DNA from: a virus | IMG/VR virus record: IMGVR_UViG_3300033143_001281 | Span: 1 to 64,000 of that record | Direction: 5' to 3' (one strand) | DNA length: 64,000 bases | In this document: positions 22,428-32,600 of the stretch, piece after piece | How the letters are laid out: each line of letters starts with the position of its first letter | How positions within the stretch are numbered: the stretch's first letter is position 1 | Made by a program: the position numbers and the translations under genes | The notes under the pieces: generated by a model | Database searches by the model: none | What the model was told of the DNA's origin: nothing | The model's input: the letters and a program-made list of their open reading frames with translations, nothing else

Positions 22428-23447
22428 ATGGAAGATTACACAATTGTTGAAAAGTATCAACACACAAAAAAGAATAGCACAATTGCTATTCGTCCTTATT
22501 TTAATCCAAGCAAAGAAAATATGGGTTTAGAAGCATATGGGCTATCATTACATGATGGTGTATGGCATCAAGAAAGTTTAGCTTGTTTAGAAATGAATGG
22601 AGTTAAGAGATACGTTACAGGTCTTAATGAGTTTGCTCCTGAAGTTAAAATGCTTGACCCTAAAAAGAAAAAAGAAAAAATTGCAGAAATTAGAAAAGTA
22701 GTTTCTGAATTAGAAGCAGAGTTAGCTGCTAATGTAGTTGATCCTGAAGATAAAGATTTTTGGAATAAACTTACAGTTATGAAACCTGATAACTCAAAGT
22801 TTTGGGATAAGATTGAAATTAGATGTGGTAATGATCCGGTGTTTTTAGAACCTGATACTGATCCGTATGATAAAATAAAATTATATGCTATTAAAGCTGG
22901 AGGTTTTTCTATTGTTGCTAAATCATTAGCTGAAGCTAAAAGATCTCAGAAAGAACCTAAATTTTATTTAGATACAGTTAAAGAAACTCTTACAACAAGA
23001 ACAGAGTTAACTAAAATTAAAAATAAAGCATTATCTAACTTGCAAAAACTTTATGATAGTAATGCAACTAAATTGATGTATGTTTCAAAAGTAGTTGATG
23101 TAGATAGTGTACAATATACTAAGAACACACCTAATGATATTATGTATGAAAATATGGATACATATATAACAGGTAATGGTGCAGAGAGCAACAAGAAAAG
23201 AGCAGCATCACAGTTTTTAGAAGTATCTGAATTAGATATGGAAGAATTAAAATTAAGAGCATTAATAAAAGATGCCTTATATTATAGATTTCTATTAACT
23301 AAAGCAGGTGGTTGGATAGAGCCAATGGATAGTGGTGTTAGGTTAGGTAAAAGACCACATGAATGTTTGGAATTTTTAAAAGATCCAAATAATGAAGAAA
23401 CATTATTATCATTATTGGATAAAGTAGAACCATACTGGAATTCATAA
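22428..23447 (+). CDS. Conserved structural protein of the head/neck block, 339 residues
   Basis: The protein starts MEDYTIVEKYQHTKKNSTIA and contains LSLHDGVWHQESLACLEMNG and YLTGLNEF-like text (YVTGLNEFAPEVKML), then a helical coiled part (KKKKEKIAEIRKVVSELEAE). The C-terminal third is helical with ALIKDALYYRFLLTKAGGWI. I recognise it as one of the uncharacterised proteins between capsid and neck genes of crAss-like phages, but not by name. It may be a head-tail joining or internal head protein. The next gene begins ten bases later. Confidence 0.65.
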   Translation: MEDYTIVEKYQHTKKNSTIAIRPYFNPSKENMGLEAYGLSLHDGVWHQESLACLEMNGVKRYVTGLNEFAPEVKMLDPKKKKEKIAEIRKVVSELEAELAANVVDPEDKDFWNKLTVMKPDNSKFWDKIEIRCGNDPVFLEPDTDPYDKIKLYAIKAGGFSIVAKSLAEAKRSQKEPKFYLDTVKETLTTRTELTKIKNKALSNLQKLYDSNATKLMYVSKVVDVDSVQYTKNTPNDIMYENMDTYITGNGAESNKKRAASQFLEVSELDMEELKLRALIKDALYYRFLLTKAGGWIEPMDSGVRLGKRPHECLEFLKDPNNEETLLSLLDKVEPYWNS

Positions 23448-23457
23448 TATATAAAAA

Positions 23458-24162
23458 ATGGAAAATAGTACACTCTTAATTAAGATAAAACAAAGGCTCA
23501 ATAAGCTTGATAGCAATGACTATGATAACATTGAGTGTTGGCAATTTATAGAAGCCTTTAATAAAGCACAAATTGAGTGGTGTAGAAGAAATCTTCATGG
23601 TGGAAATATGTATAAGGAAGGGGATGAGCTATCTAAAAAAAGGATAGATGATCTCCAACCTTTACTTATTGAATTATCATTAACAGGAACTGTTACAGAA
23701 ACTTATTTTGAAACTAATAATTTTCCAGTAGATGAATATTTAGAATATAAACGTGTAACAACACAGGCAAAAGATGATTGTTGTACACCTAGATCTATGA
23801 CTGTTTATTTAGCTGAGGAAGCTAATGTGCCTCTTTTATTAAGAGATCCATTAAAAAATCCAAGTTTTGAATGGGGTGAAACTTTTTGTACTATGTTAAA
23901 TAATACAATAAGAATATATAAAAATGAAAATTTTGATATTGTGAATCCTATATTAACATATTATAGAAAACCAACTTTAATACAAATACCAGATTGTGTA
24001 GATCCATATACTGGGCAAGTAAGTACAGTAAATGTAAATTGTGAATTCAAAGATGATTTAGTAGAAGTTATACTTGATGATACAGCAGCATTAATAGCTG
24101 GTGATATAGAAAATATGTATCAGCAGCAAAGAGGTACACAATCTGCAGAAAGGAATAATTAA
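23458..24162 (+). CDS. Neck/ring protein candidate, 234 residues
   Basis: The protein starts with LLIKIKQRLNKLDSNDYDNI and ECWQFIEAFNKAQIEWCRRN, the helical opening typical of proteins at this place in Bacteroidota phages. A beta part follows (YLAEEANVPLLLRDPLKNPS, FEWGETFCTML). It ends in a helix carrying VEVILDDTAALIAGDIENMY. Head-completion (ring) proteins of crAss-like phages share this build. The stop is followed by a 128-base gap with a small hairpin before the next gene. Confidence 0.6.
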   Translation: MENSTLLIKIKQRLNKLDSNDYDNIECWQFIEAFNKAQIEWCRRNLHGGNMYKEGDELSKKRIDDLQPLLIELSLTGTVTETYFETNNFPVDEYLEYKRVTTQAKDDCCTPRSMTVYLAEEANVPLLLRDPLKNPSFEWGETFCTMLNNTIRIYKNENFDIVNPILTYYRKPTLIQIPDCVDPYTGQVSTVNVNCEFKDDLVEVILDDTAALIAGDIENMYQQQRGTQSAERNN

Positions 24163-24254
24163 TGTATTGTTTTTTTAACTAAAAATGATTATATTATTAT
24201 AGTAACAATGAAGTTACGAACAGAGTAAACTGTTAAAATCTTTATTTATAACCA

Positions 24255-24274
24255 GTGAGGGTAATGGTCCTCAC
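24255..24274 (+). terminator. Short hairpin before the 493-residue structural gene
   Basis: GTGAGG and CCTCAC form a 6-bp stem with an eight-base loop, followed by ACAAATTTTATTTATT. It may end the upstream transcript or shield the ribosome site of the next gene, whose ATG is at 24291. Confidence 0.4.
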
Positions 24275-24290
24275 ACAAATTTTATTTATT

Positions 24291-25772
24291 ATGGCTTATT
24301 TTAATAATGCGTTTAACAAGACGTTTGTTGTGTCTTCAGTAGATACTGCTGGTGGAACATCAACAAGCGCACTTACCGCAGGACAATTAGGTTTAGTAGA
24401 TGGAGCTGACTGGCAAACTGTAGCAGTTGCTGGTGGTGGTGCCGTTCCGGCTATCACTGCTGGAGAGCTTGCTTATGTTGTTGAAGGAGCTTTTTATTCT
24501 AAAGACACAATTGGTAACAATCCTGGACACGGTGGGTACAAAGAGTCTGTAAAATCTAAAGGAATTAATCCAAGATATATTACAAGATTATGGGCTGCTA
24601 ACTGTCTTAGTGCATCTCAAGCAACAGCAAGCTTATCATTAGGTTCTGACTGTGCTCCATGTGGTAAAACACAATTTATGAGAATTGATGTAAAAGGTTC
24701 TCCAGCACTAAGATTTTTAAATCACAATGCATATGCTATTGGTGATTCTGCAAATGTATGTTGTGTAGAAGGTCAAGAATACATTGATCCTACATTAATT
24801 GTTGGTGCAATGGCACAAATGGTTTTAGCTGACCCGCTAATCAAGCCGTTTGTAGCAGAAGCTGATTTAAATGGTGTAGCAACTGCATCATTATCTGCTG
24901 GTGGAACAGGTTATGCTCTTGCTTCAGGTGTTGCAACTACTGGTGGATCAGGATCAGGTGCTAAAGTGAACATTGATTCTCTTGGTGCTTCTGATGCTGT
25001 AGCAACATTTTCAATTGCTGATGTAGGTAGTGGTTATGCTGCTGCAGATGTATTAACTATTACTGGTGGCGGTGGAAATGCAACATTTATTGTTGATACA
25101 GTTACTGAAGGTGGTGTTATTGTAAGTGTTACTGATGCAGCTGGTGAAGTTGTACAATCAGTTTATTCAATTGCAGAAACACAAGATGGTACATACACTC
25201 CTTCTACAACTCCAAACACATCAGGAGCTAAAGTTTCTGCTGAAGTTAAATTTGTAGGTGCATATGTTGATACTGTTTTTGGTAATTGTTCATTTAGAAC
25301 TACTGATCACTTTAATGCAGAGCCTGTTGAAATCATTGTATCTTTACTTGATGAGACTGGTAATCCTTGTAATGATTGTGGTGTAGCTTCATCTACTCCA
25401 GGTTCAATGCAACAAACTCAAGGTGAAGAAGTACTTAGAGAATTAATTTTATCTGAAAGATACCGTCAGAGTCCTTTTAATCAAGGTAATGCTGATAGTT
25501 CAAGAATCAGAGAAATTGAAATGTCTTCTGAAATCCTTGCTGCTGTAGATAGAACAGCTACATATAGAGCTTATTACATCCAACATTCTGTACCAAGATT
25601 CAACAATCCTTCTGGAGTGTTTGATAATGATCAGTATGTTTACAAAATTTATGTAAAATGTGATGATGCTGCTGGACAAGCTGCAGTTATTGATCTTATG
25701 GAAGCTTTAGAAGCTTGGGCAGGTGATAACGGAAACAAAATTGTATTTGAAGATACTAACGTATACTGGTAA
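24291..25772 (+). CDS. Abundant virion structural protein candidate, 493 residues
   Basis: I choose ATG 24291 (MAYFNNAFNKTFVVSSVDTA); a Met 12 codons upstream falls inside the leader hairpin. The N-terminal third has GTSTSALTAGQLGLVDGADW and FYSKDTIGNNPGHGGY. A Gly-rich domain at about 198-310 (SAGGTGYALASG, GSGYAAADVLTITGGGGNAT) looks inserted. The C-terminal part (EEVLRELILSERYRQSPFNQ, then VPRFNNPSGVFDNDQYVYKI) is conserved in Bacteroidota phages as I recall. A good terminator follows. It may be a tail tube or sheath-like, or a head-surface protein; I cannot decide. Confidence 0.68.
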   Translation: MAYFNNAFNKTFVVSSVDTAGGTSTSALTAGQLGLVDGADWQTVAVAGGGAVPAITAGELAYVVEGAFYSKDTIGNNPGHGGYKESVKSKGINPRYITRLWAANCLSASQATASLSLGSDCAPCGKTQFMRIDVKGSPALRFLNHNAYAIGDSANVCCVEGQEYIDPTLIVGAMAQMVLADPLIKPFVAEADLNGVATASLSAGGTGYALASGVATTGGSGSGAKVNIDSLGASDAVATFSIADVGSGYAAADVLTITGGGGNATFIVDTVTEGGVIVSVTDAAGEVVQSVYSIAETQDGTYTPSTTPNTSGAKVSAEVKFVGAYVDTVFGNCSFRTTDHFNAEPVEIIVSLLDETGNPCNDCGVASSTPGSMQQTQGEEVLRELILSERYRQSPFNQGNADSSRIREIEMSSEILAAVDRTATYRAYYIQHSVPRFNNPSGVFDNDQYVYKIYVKCDDAAGQAAVIDLMEALEAWAGDNGNKIVFEDTNVYW

Positions 25773-25796
25773 TACATATTAATGTTTAAATTAATT

Positions 25797-25825
25797 AGAG
25801 CAGGGGGAAATCTCCTGCTCTTTTT
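25797..25825 (+). terminator. Intrinsic terminator after the 493-residue gene
   Basis: AGAGCAGG and CCTGCTCT form an 8-bp perfect stem with a nine-base loop, followed by TTTTTATTTT. It is about 25 bases after the stop codon. Confidence 0.85.
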
Positions 25826-25849
25826 ATTTTATATATTCTTGTTTTTTTT

Positions 25850-25858
25850 GTATATTAT
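25850..25858 (+). promoter_or_regulatory. Late-promoter-like motif (GTATATTAT)
   Basis: TTTTTTTT-GTATATTAT-CTATATAG lies directly after the terminator at 25797-25825 and 36 bases before the start codon at 25886. Confidence 0.5.
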
Positions 25859-25885
25859 CTATATAGTGTATTAAAGTAACAAAAA

Positions 25886-26461
25886 ATGGCAAGCAGACAT
25901 ATATTAAGTTTAGAAATTCCCACAGTATCTAACTGTGATTTATTGTGTATAAAAGACACTAGTCAATATTCTAAAGAATTGGCTGTTGATTGTGAAGAAT
26001 TGTTGATAACCTTACCTGGTTATTCGGTACCTGTTTTAATAAAAGTTGATAAAGATTTTGATATGTGCTTAACTGCATGTACTCTTTCTTTACAAAAAGA
26101 AGACTGTGGAACTAAACAATCACAAATTCCTGATGGTATTTACATTATAAAATATAGTGTATCACCTAACTCTAAAGTGTATGTTGAATATAATCATTTA
26201 AGAGTAACTAAATTACTAACTACTTATTATGAAGTATTGTGTGATTTAGATGTGCAAGCATGTCAGCCAGATTCTGATAAACAGGAATTATTATCAGAAA
26301 TGTATTATATAAGAACTATAATTGATGCGGCAGTATCTAATGTTGAATATTGCCAATCATCTGCACAAGGTATGCAGTTATATAATTATGCAAAACAAAT
26401 GTTAAACAAGATATCTTGTCCATCAGGCAACTGTGGATCAAGCTCAAAATATTTAATATAA
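25886..26461 (+). CDS. Hypothetical structural-region protein, 191 residues
   Basis: The protein has a beta-rich N-terminus (ASRHILSLEIPTVSNCDLLC, then YSKELAVDCEELLITLPGYS) and about 11 Cys spread along its length (for example CDLDVQACQ and CPSGNCGSSS at the C-terminus). The pattern FNIPSV.NC..L...D.S.Y ... L.I..PG is one I connect with small virion proteins next to zinc-ribbon genes in Bacteroidota phages. No enzyme motif is seen. It heads a unit with the 60- and 180-residue genes. Confidence 0.6.
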   Translation: MASRHILSLEIPTVSNCDLLCIKDTSQYSKELAVDCEELLITLPGYSVPVLIKVDKDFDMCLTACTLSLQKEDCGTKQSQIPDGIYIIKYSVSPNSKVYVEYNHLRVTKLLTTYYEVLCDLDVQACQPDSDKQELLSEMYYIRTIIDAAVSNVEYCQSSAQGMQLYNYAKQMLNKISCPSGNCGSSSKYLI

Positions 26462-26473
26462 ACCAACAATAGA

Positions 26474-26656
26474 ATGGCAAATTGTACCAAATGTAATAAA
26501 GTATTTACTTGTGGATGTCAAAAAGCTAGATCAAGTACAGGTGAACTTGTTTGTAAACCATGTGCAGCTAAAGAAAGAGCTGAAATGGATTTATCATCAA
26601 GAGATTTATCTTTAGAGTTAGCTAAACAACAAATACAAGATTTAAGAAATAAGTAA
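26474..26656 (+). CDS. Small zinc-ribbon protein, 60 residues
   Basis: The protein begins MANCTKCNKVFTCGCQKARS and continues with ELVCKPCAAKERAEMD, then a charged helix LSLELAKQQIQDLRNK. The CxxC, CxC and CxxC groups can hold one or two zinc ions. The C-terminal helix could form a coiled coil. Its tight packing with structural genes suggests a minor virion or assembly role; that is inference from context. Confidence 0.68.
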   Translation: MANCTKCNKVFTCGCQKARSSTGELVCKPCAAKERAEMDLSSRDLSLELAKQQIQDLRNK

Positions 26657-26663
26657 AAGAAAT

Positions 26664-27206
26664 ATGGCATCATCTATAGTAGCAACATCTAATACTGCTC
26701 AAGAAAAAGAATTGAGTCTTTTAAAGAGAATCAAGACTGAGCAGAATTTTGCAAAACAAGCTTATGCTAAGTTTCAATCTGCAAGGTTTGGAATTGCATC
26801 ATGTTGTTATACAGATTTTCAATCTGCTAATGTAAAAAAAGAATTATGTGATTGGCAAAATGCTGCTTCATCAAAAGTTGTTGTAGCATCAGGTGTATCA
26901 GGAGTATTTGTTGAACCATTGGCTTCAATAAATATTAAGGCAAGCCAATCATGTCCTCCTACACCAACCAACGTCTGTACAGTATTAGATTTAGCAGAAA
27001 TAATTGCTGATACTGGAACATATGTTTTCTGTCAAGATGCACCATTGGCTGTTTGGACTATTACTCATAACATGGGTAAATTTCCTTCAGTTACAGTTGT
27101 AGACAGCGGTAATAGTGTTGTTGTAGGAGATATAGATTATACTAATTCAAATGTATTAGTTATAACATTTGCAAGTCCATTTAATGGGTGTGCATATTTA
27201 AATTAA
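26664..27206 (+). CDS. Tail/fibre-associated protein with beta-sandwich tip domain, 180 residues
   Basis: The first half is helical (EKELSLLKRIKTEQNFAKQA, YAKFQSARFGIASCCYTDFQ). The last 55 residues, LAVWTITHNMGKFPSVTVVD then VVVGDIDYTNSNVLVITF and ending in NGCAYLN, match the small domain that caps many phage tail fibres (W.I.HN.GK.P.V.V.D, then F.G.AYLN). It precedes the two large fibre genes by 34 bases, so it may be an adaptor or an accessory fibre piece. Confidence 0.68.
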   Translation: MASSIVATSNTAQEKELSLLKRIKTEQNFAKQAYAKFQSARFGIASCCYTDFQSANVKKELCDWQNAASSKVVVASGVSGVFVEPLASINIKASQSCPPTPTNVCTVLDLAEIIADTGTYVFCQDAPLAVWTITHNMGKFPSVTVVDSGNSVVVGDIDYTNSNVLVITFASPFNGCAYLN

Positions 27207-27240
27207 ATAAAGTAAAACAATAACAATAAATTAAATAATT

Positions 27241-29556
27241 ATGGCAAGTATCAAATTTTTAAATAATATTACCTTAGTGGGTAATCAGCTAGAATTAGCT
27301 AGGATTCAAAATTTAGGTAGTGCTCCCACGGTTTACGGTGATGGTCAATTATATTATGATACTGCCACCAACAAACTTACATTACGTGAAAATGGAAATT
27401 GGGTGCCTATCCAAACAGGACCAGAAATATCTTATGATTTAACTGTCCCAAGTGGAACAACAGCAATTAGATTAACTGATGGAACTACAAATGATGATAT
27501 CACTATTACAGGTGGTACAAATGTAACAGTTGTAAGAACAAGCGCAACAGAGCTTACTATTAATGCAACAGATTCTGCTGCAGGTACAGTAACTAGTGTA
27601 GCTGGAGGAACTGGTATTACAATAAGTGGTACACCTACAGTTACACCAACTGTTAATATAGATTACTTAGGTGCAGACAACGCAATTTTAGCCACGCCAT
27701 CAAGTGCAACTCCTGTTGGTGCTGATACAGTGTGGTTCTCAGATGCTGATGATAGTAACATCAAAAAAGCTACTATTTCATCATTTCCAGGTTTTGGTAA
27801 AGATGGTACAGTAACAAGCGTTGGTACTAGTAACTCAACATTTATATCTGGATCAGGTGGACCAATTACAAGCTCAGGATCTTTAACATATAGTTTAAGT
27901 GCAACAGGAACACCAAGTGCAACTACATTCCTTAGAGGTGATAATGCTTGGGCTACTCCTGCTGGTGCATATACAGACTGGAAATTAATTGGTGATGGCG
28001 GTACACCTGTAGATATTGGTGATGGTGAATCAGTAAACTTTATAGGTGGTGCAGGTATTGATGCTACAGCTGCAAGTGGAACGCCAAATACTTTAACATT
28101 AGCTTTAGATCTTAATGAATTACAAGCTGTATCCGCAGCTTCATCTGATTATATTGCTATTGTAGATTCAACAGATAACTCTACTAAAAAAGCATTGGTT
28201 AGTAGTTTACCATTTACTAACAATAGTGGTGTAACTTCAATTAACTTAGCTGGTGATAGTGGTTCAACAAGTGCTATTACTTCAACAGGTACATTTACTA
28301 TTGCAGGCGGGACAAACGTTACAACATCTGCTACAGGTACTACAGTAACAATTAATTCTACAGATCAATTCCAAGGTACAGTAACAAGTGTAACTGCAGG
28401 GCTTGGTTTAACGCAGACTGGTACAAGCACTGTTAATCCTACAATATTAGTAGATTACTCTAATGCAGGTATTATTGCTGATGCAACCGGTATGTCAGGT
28501 TCTGCAGAATCAGATGATATAATTTTATTAGCTGATGATAGTTTAAGTGGTGCTGTTAGAAGTGCTTCTTTAGTTGATATCCCATTAAACGTATTAGGAC
28601 AACCTAATGCATCTGTAAATTTAGGCTCTCAGAAAATAACTTCTCTTGCTAATGGTACTGCTAGTTCAGATGCTGTTAATTTAGGACAAGTACAAGGATT
28701 AATTGCAGGAGTAGGTTTATTCAAAGGTGGATATAATGCAAATACAGGTTTAACTACAGACTTAGGTGCAGGAAATGGTTCATTAGATGGGGCAAGTAAC
28801 ATTGCTTTAGACTTAGGTGACTTCTTTGCTGTAACAGTTGCGGGTACTGCGTTTTTTACAGAGACGTTAGAACCTGGAGATATGATCTATGCTAACACTG
28901 ATATTGCAGCTAATTCAAGTCCTTCAATTAGTGATTATACTGTAGTAATACAAGATGCAAACGTTGCAGGTGTAGGTGCTACAGATGGTGGCACAGATAA
29001 AGGTGTTGCTGGATTTAGTAGTGCATCTTTTGCTGGTACATCAAATGGATTTATTACAATTAAAGCTGGTGGTATTAGTGATGCTCAGTTAGCAAGTACA
29101 TTTAATAAGATCATTGGTACGGACTCAGATATTAATACTTCAGGTGTTATTGTAATTGATCAGTTAAATATGACTGATGGTGTTATTCAGTCACACACTA
29201 CAAGATCATTACCTAATTCTACAGAAACATCAGTTGGTGTAACTGAAATTGCTACACAAGCAGAAGTAGATGCTGGAACAGATGATTTCAGATATGTTAC
29301 TCCTGAGAAGTTAGCAAATTATGCAAGTATTAAAACTTTTGTAGGTACGTATCCTGCTACAAATACTAATAGCTGGACAGTAGCCCATGGTTTAGGAACA
29401 GCTGATGTAATTGTACAAATTTATGAGTTATCATCAGGAGCAACTGTATATGCAGATGTACAAAGAGATACGTCTTCTCCATATAGTTTAACTATCAACA
29501 CAGGATCAACTACTACAGCAAGTACGCTTAGAGTTATGGTTACTAGGGTAGGATAA
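27241..29556 (+). CDS. Tail fibre-like protein 1, 771 residues
   Basis: The N-terminus has LNNITLVGNQLELARIQNLG then GDGQLYYDTATNKLTLREN, an attachment module common in marine phage fibres. Repeats of the form GTVTSV.(A/G)G.G(I/L).(I/Q)(S/T)GT follow near 115 and 378. Near 622 is GTDSDINTSGVIVIDQLNMT, shared with fibre 2. The C-terminus (SWTVAHGLGTADVIVQIYEL ... LRVMVTRVG) is a fibre-tip beta domain. It probably binds host surface glycans or proteins. A perfect 11-bp terminator follows. Confidence 0.8.
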   Translation: MASIKFLNNITLVGNQLELARIQNLGSAPTVYGDGQLYYDTATNKLTLRENGNWVPIQTGPEISYDLTVPSGTTAIRLTDGTTNDDITITGGTNVTVVRTSATELTINATDSAAGTVTSVAGGTGITISGTPTVTPTVNIDYLGADNAILATPSSATPVGADTVWFSDADDSNIKKATISSFPGFGKDGTVTSVGTSNSTFISGSGGPITSSGSLTYSLSATGTPSATTFLRGDNAWATPAGAYTDWKLIGDGGTPVDIGDGESVNFIGGAGIDATAASGTPNTLTLALDLNELQAVSAASSDYIAIVDSTDNSTKKALVSSLPFTNNSGVTSINLAGDSGSTSAITSTGTFTIAGGTNVTTSATGTTVTINSTDQFQGTVTSVTAGLGLTQTGTSTVNPTILVDYSNAGIIADATGMSGSAESDDIILLADDSLSGAVRSASLVDIPLNVLGQPNASVNLGSQKITSLANGTASSDAVNLGQVQGLIAGVGLFKGGYNANTGLTTDLGAGNGSLDGASNIALDLGDFFAVTVAGTAFFTETLEPGDMIYANTDIAANSSPSISDYTVVIQDANVAGVGATDGGTDKGVAGFSSASFAGTSNGFITIKAGGISDAQLASTFNKIIGTDSDINTSGVIVIDQLNMTDGVIQSHTTRSLPNSTETSVGVTEIATQAEVDAGTDDFRYVTPEKLANYASIKTFVGTYPATNTNSWTVAHGLGTADVIVQIYELSSGATVYADVQRDTSSPYSLTINTGSTTTASTLRVMVTRVG

Positions 29557-29565
29557 TAAATATTC

Positions 29566-29593
29566 AGAGAGGATAATTAATTTTATCCTCTCT
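29566..29593 (+). terminator. Hairpin terminator after fibre 1
   Basis: AGAGAGGATAA and TTATCCTCTCT form an 11-bp perfect stem with a six-base loop. The following sequence is AAATTATTTTGTATTTTTGG, T-rich but broken. It separates the two fibre genes. Confidence 0.7.
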
Positions 29594-29627
29594 AAATTAT
29601 TTTGTATTTTTGGTAAAAATTATATAG

Positions 29628-32600
29628 ATGGCAATAAAATTCTTAAATAGTCAATCCATAACGGGTTCCCTTACAGTTAGTTCAATATCTAATGCGTCAT
29701 CTGATACAGATAAGTTTTTAGTAAGTGATAATGGTATTATTAAATATAGAACTGGTGCTCAAGTTTTAGCAGATATAGGGGCTGGTACAGGTGATGGTTC
29801 TGTAACTTCTGTAGGTTTAGGATCATTAGATGGAATATCTGGTTCTATTGCTAATCAAACTACAACACCATCAATAAGTCTTACAAATACTGATAAAGGA
29901 TCAGCACAAAATATATTTAAAAATGTTGCGGTTTCAGGACAAGGAACAATTGTAGCTGATTCAAATAATGATACTATAACGTTAGTAGGTACAGGTGTAT
30001 CAATAACTACTAATGCTACAACTGATACAATTACATTTTCAGCATCTAATAATTATTTAACAAGTGCAACATTTAATACTTCAGACGGTGTATTAACACT
30101 TAATAGACAAGGTCTTTCTGCAGTAACTGTTGATCTTGATGGTAGATACGTTACATCTTCAGGTGTAACATCTGTTGCAACAACTTTTCCTGTATTAGGA
30201 GGAACAATTACAAGTACAGGAACTATTAGTGTTAAAACACCTGAAAGTGGAGATTGGTGGAATGGCGGTGTACCTGTAGTAGGAACAGATGGTGTAATGG
30301 AAATTGGTAAGTATATTGATTTTCACGCTACTGATACTGCTACTTCAGATTTTGATGTAAGATTAACAGCTACAACTGGTAGTTTAGATGTATCAGGAGA
30401 TATAGTAATAGGTGGTGGTGATATAACTCTAACTGGTACAGGAAGAATTCAAGGTGTGGATACTGTATCTGCAGGAACTGATGCAGCTAATAAAACTTAT
30501 GTAGATAATGCTGTTAGTGGTTTTGTTGATGGTTCTGGTACAGCTAATGATGTAGCAATGTGGTCAGATAGTGATACATTAACAGATGCACCAATAGCTA
30601 TTTCTGGAAATAATGCAACTTTTGCAGGGACAGTTTATATACCTTCAAAGTTAGAGCATACTGGAGATAGTGATACTTTTTTGAATTTTTCAGATAATAC
30701 TATAACACTAACCGCAGGTAACTCTTCTACAATTTTTTCAGGTAATGGTAATGTAACTTTTCCAGGTGATATTTCTATTGCAGGTGGTGATATTACTTCT
30801 AATGGTATACAAATTATAAGTAATTCAGCTTCATCAAATCATTTAAAAATAGGTGATATTTCTGTTGATGATTCTATACAACAAATCTATTTAGATACAT
30901 GGGGTGCTACACAAATATATTTAGATGATAATGAAACTGATATTAAAAGTGATACAGTAAAATTTTCTGGTGGAATACAAACATCAGCACCAACAACTTA
31001 TTTAGGTTTAACATCAACTAATTTATTAACAGAAAGAACTCTAGCACAAACTAAAACAGATTTAGGTATTATTACTACTGTTCAAACTGCAAATCAAAAT
31101 AGGATAGCAGTTAGTAACATTAATGGGCCGGTTGTATCAATAGATGCAAATACATCAGCAGTAAGCAGTTCTTCATCAAATTTAGCTACAGGTGCACAAA
31201 TACAAACAGCTATAGATACAGCAATAACAGGAGTATTAAAATATCAAGGAACCTGGAATGCATCTTCAAATTCACCAACATTAACAAGTGGATCAGGTAC
31301 ACCAGGTTATTATTACATTGTATCAACAGCAGGATCTACTAACCTAGATGGCATAACAGATTGGGCCGTAGGAGATTGGGCAGTATTTTCTGATTTAGCA
31401 ACAGATGCATGGCAAAAAATAGATAACACTCAAGTTGGTAATGTAACAGGTTCTGGAGCAAGTGGTAAAGTTGCTTTTTGGAATAGTTCATCAAATATAA
31501 CAAGTAATTCAGCATTTACTTATGATGGCAATAATTTAGCTGTTGGTGGCAGCATGACCTGGTCGGGTGGTAGTTCAACTGAATCTAATTTAGCTTATGA
31601 TAGAAGTATTACTTCATTTGGTGATTCAGGTACGTCTACCGTGACGTTAACAATAGGTAGACAAGATGGTAATACTTTAAGCACATCATTTAACGTACCA
31701 CAAGGAACTGTAACTGGTACTGGGTCTAGTGGAAGAGTAACATATTGGAATTCTTCAACAGGTGTAACAAGTAATTCAGCTTTCACATTTACAACTAATA
31801 ATGGTGGTAGATTACAAGCAAATAATGTAATTCTTCCAAATGATGGAAATTATTTAGGTTTTGATACAAGTGGTAATGCTAGAACTGTAGCAACACTTGA
31901 TTCTAGTAATAATATTGAAATATCAAACGCTGCTTTACAAAGCGGATCTAATACAAATATATATGGTGGTGATAATACTATATTTTATGTAGGAGGTTCA
32001 GAAGAATTAAGAATAAATAATGTAGGAGCTATTGGTATTGCTGGAACAAATTATGGTACATCAGGACAAGTTTTAACTTCTTCTGGTTCAGGATCAAATC
32101 CAACATGGTCAAATCCAAGTACAGGTAGCAACAATTATGTAAGCTCTGTTAGTTTTAATACTAGTGATGGTATACTTACTCTTAATAGAAATGGATTAAG
32201 TGCTCTAACTGTTGATTTAGATGGTAGATATAATCCTACTATAGGTACAGATACTGATATCAATACATCAGGATATAGTATTATTGATCAGATTAACATG
32301 ACTGATGGAGTTATAACATCTACTGGTGCAAGAAACTTATTAAATGTACATATAGAAGATACTAGAGCAGCAGAAAAAACACCTAATGATTATCAGGACA
32401 AAGCATTATCACTTGACTTTACAGATGAATTTGGTTCACTAGGATCATGGTGGAGTGGTATTACTATGAAAGGTTGGGCTGATAATTATCAAGCATGGCA
32501 GCTTATTAGTGGTTCTGATACAAGTGCTGATAACGTATTATATTTTAGAACTGGTATTGGTACAACATGGGGAGACATGCATGAAGTATGGGGTTCCATG

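Noticed and set aside
24255-24290. Earlier start for the 493-residue structural protein
   Set aside because: The extra 12 codons lie in a hairpin, and MAYFNNAF resembles starts of other structural genes here.
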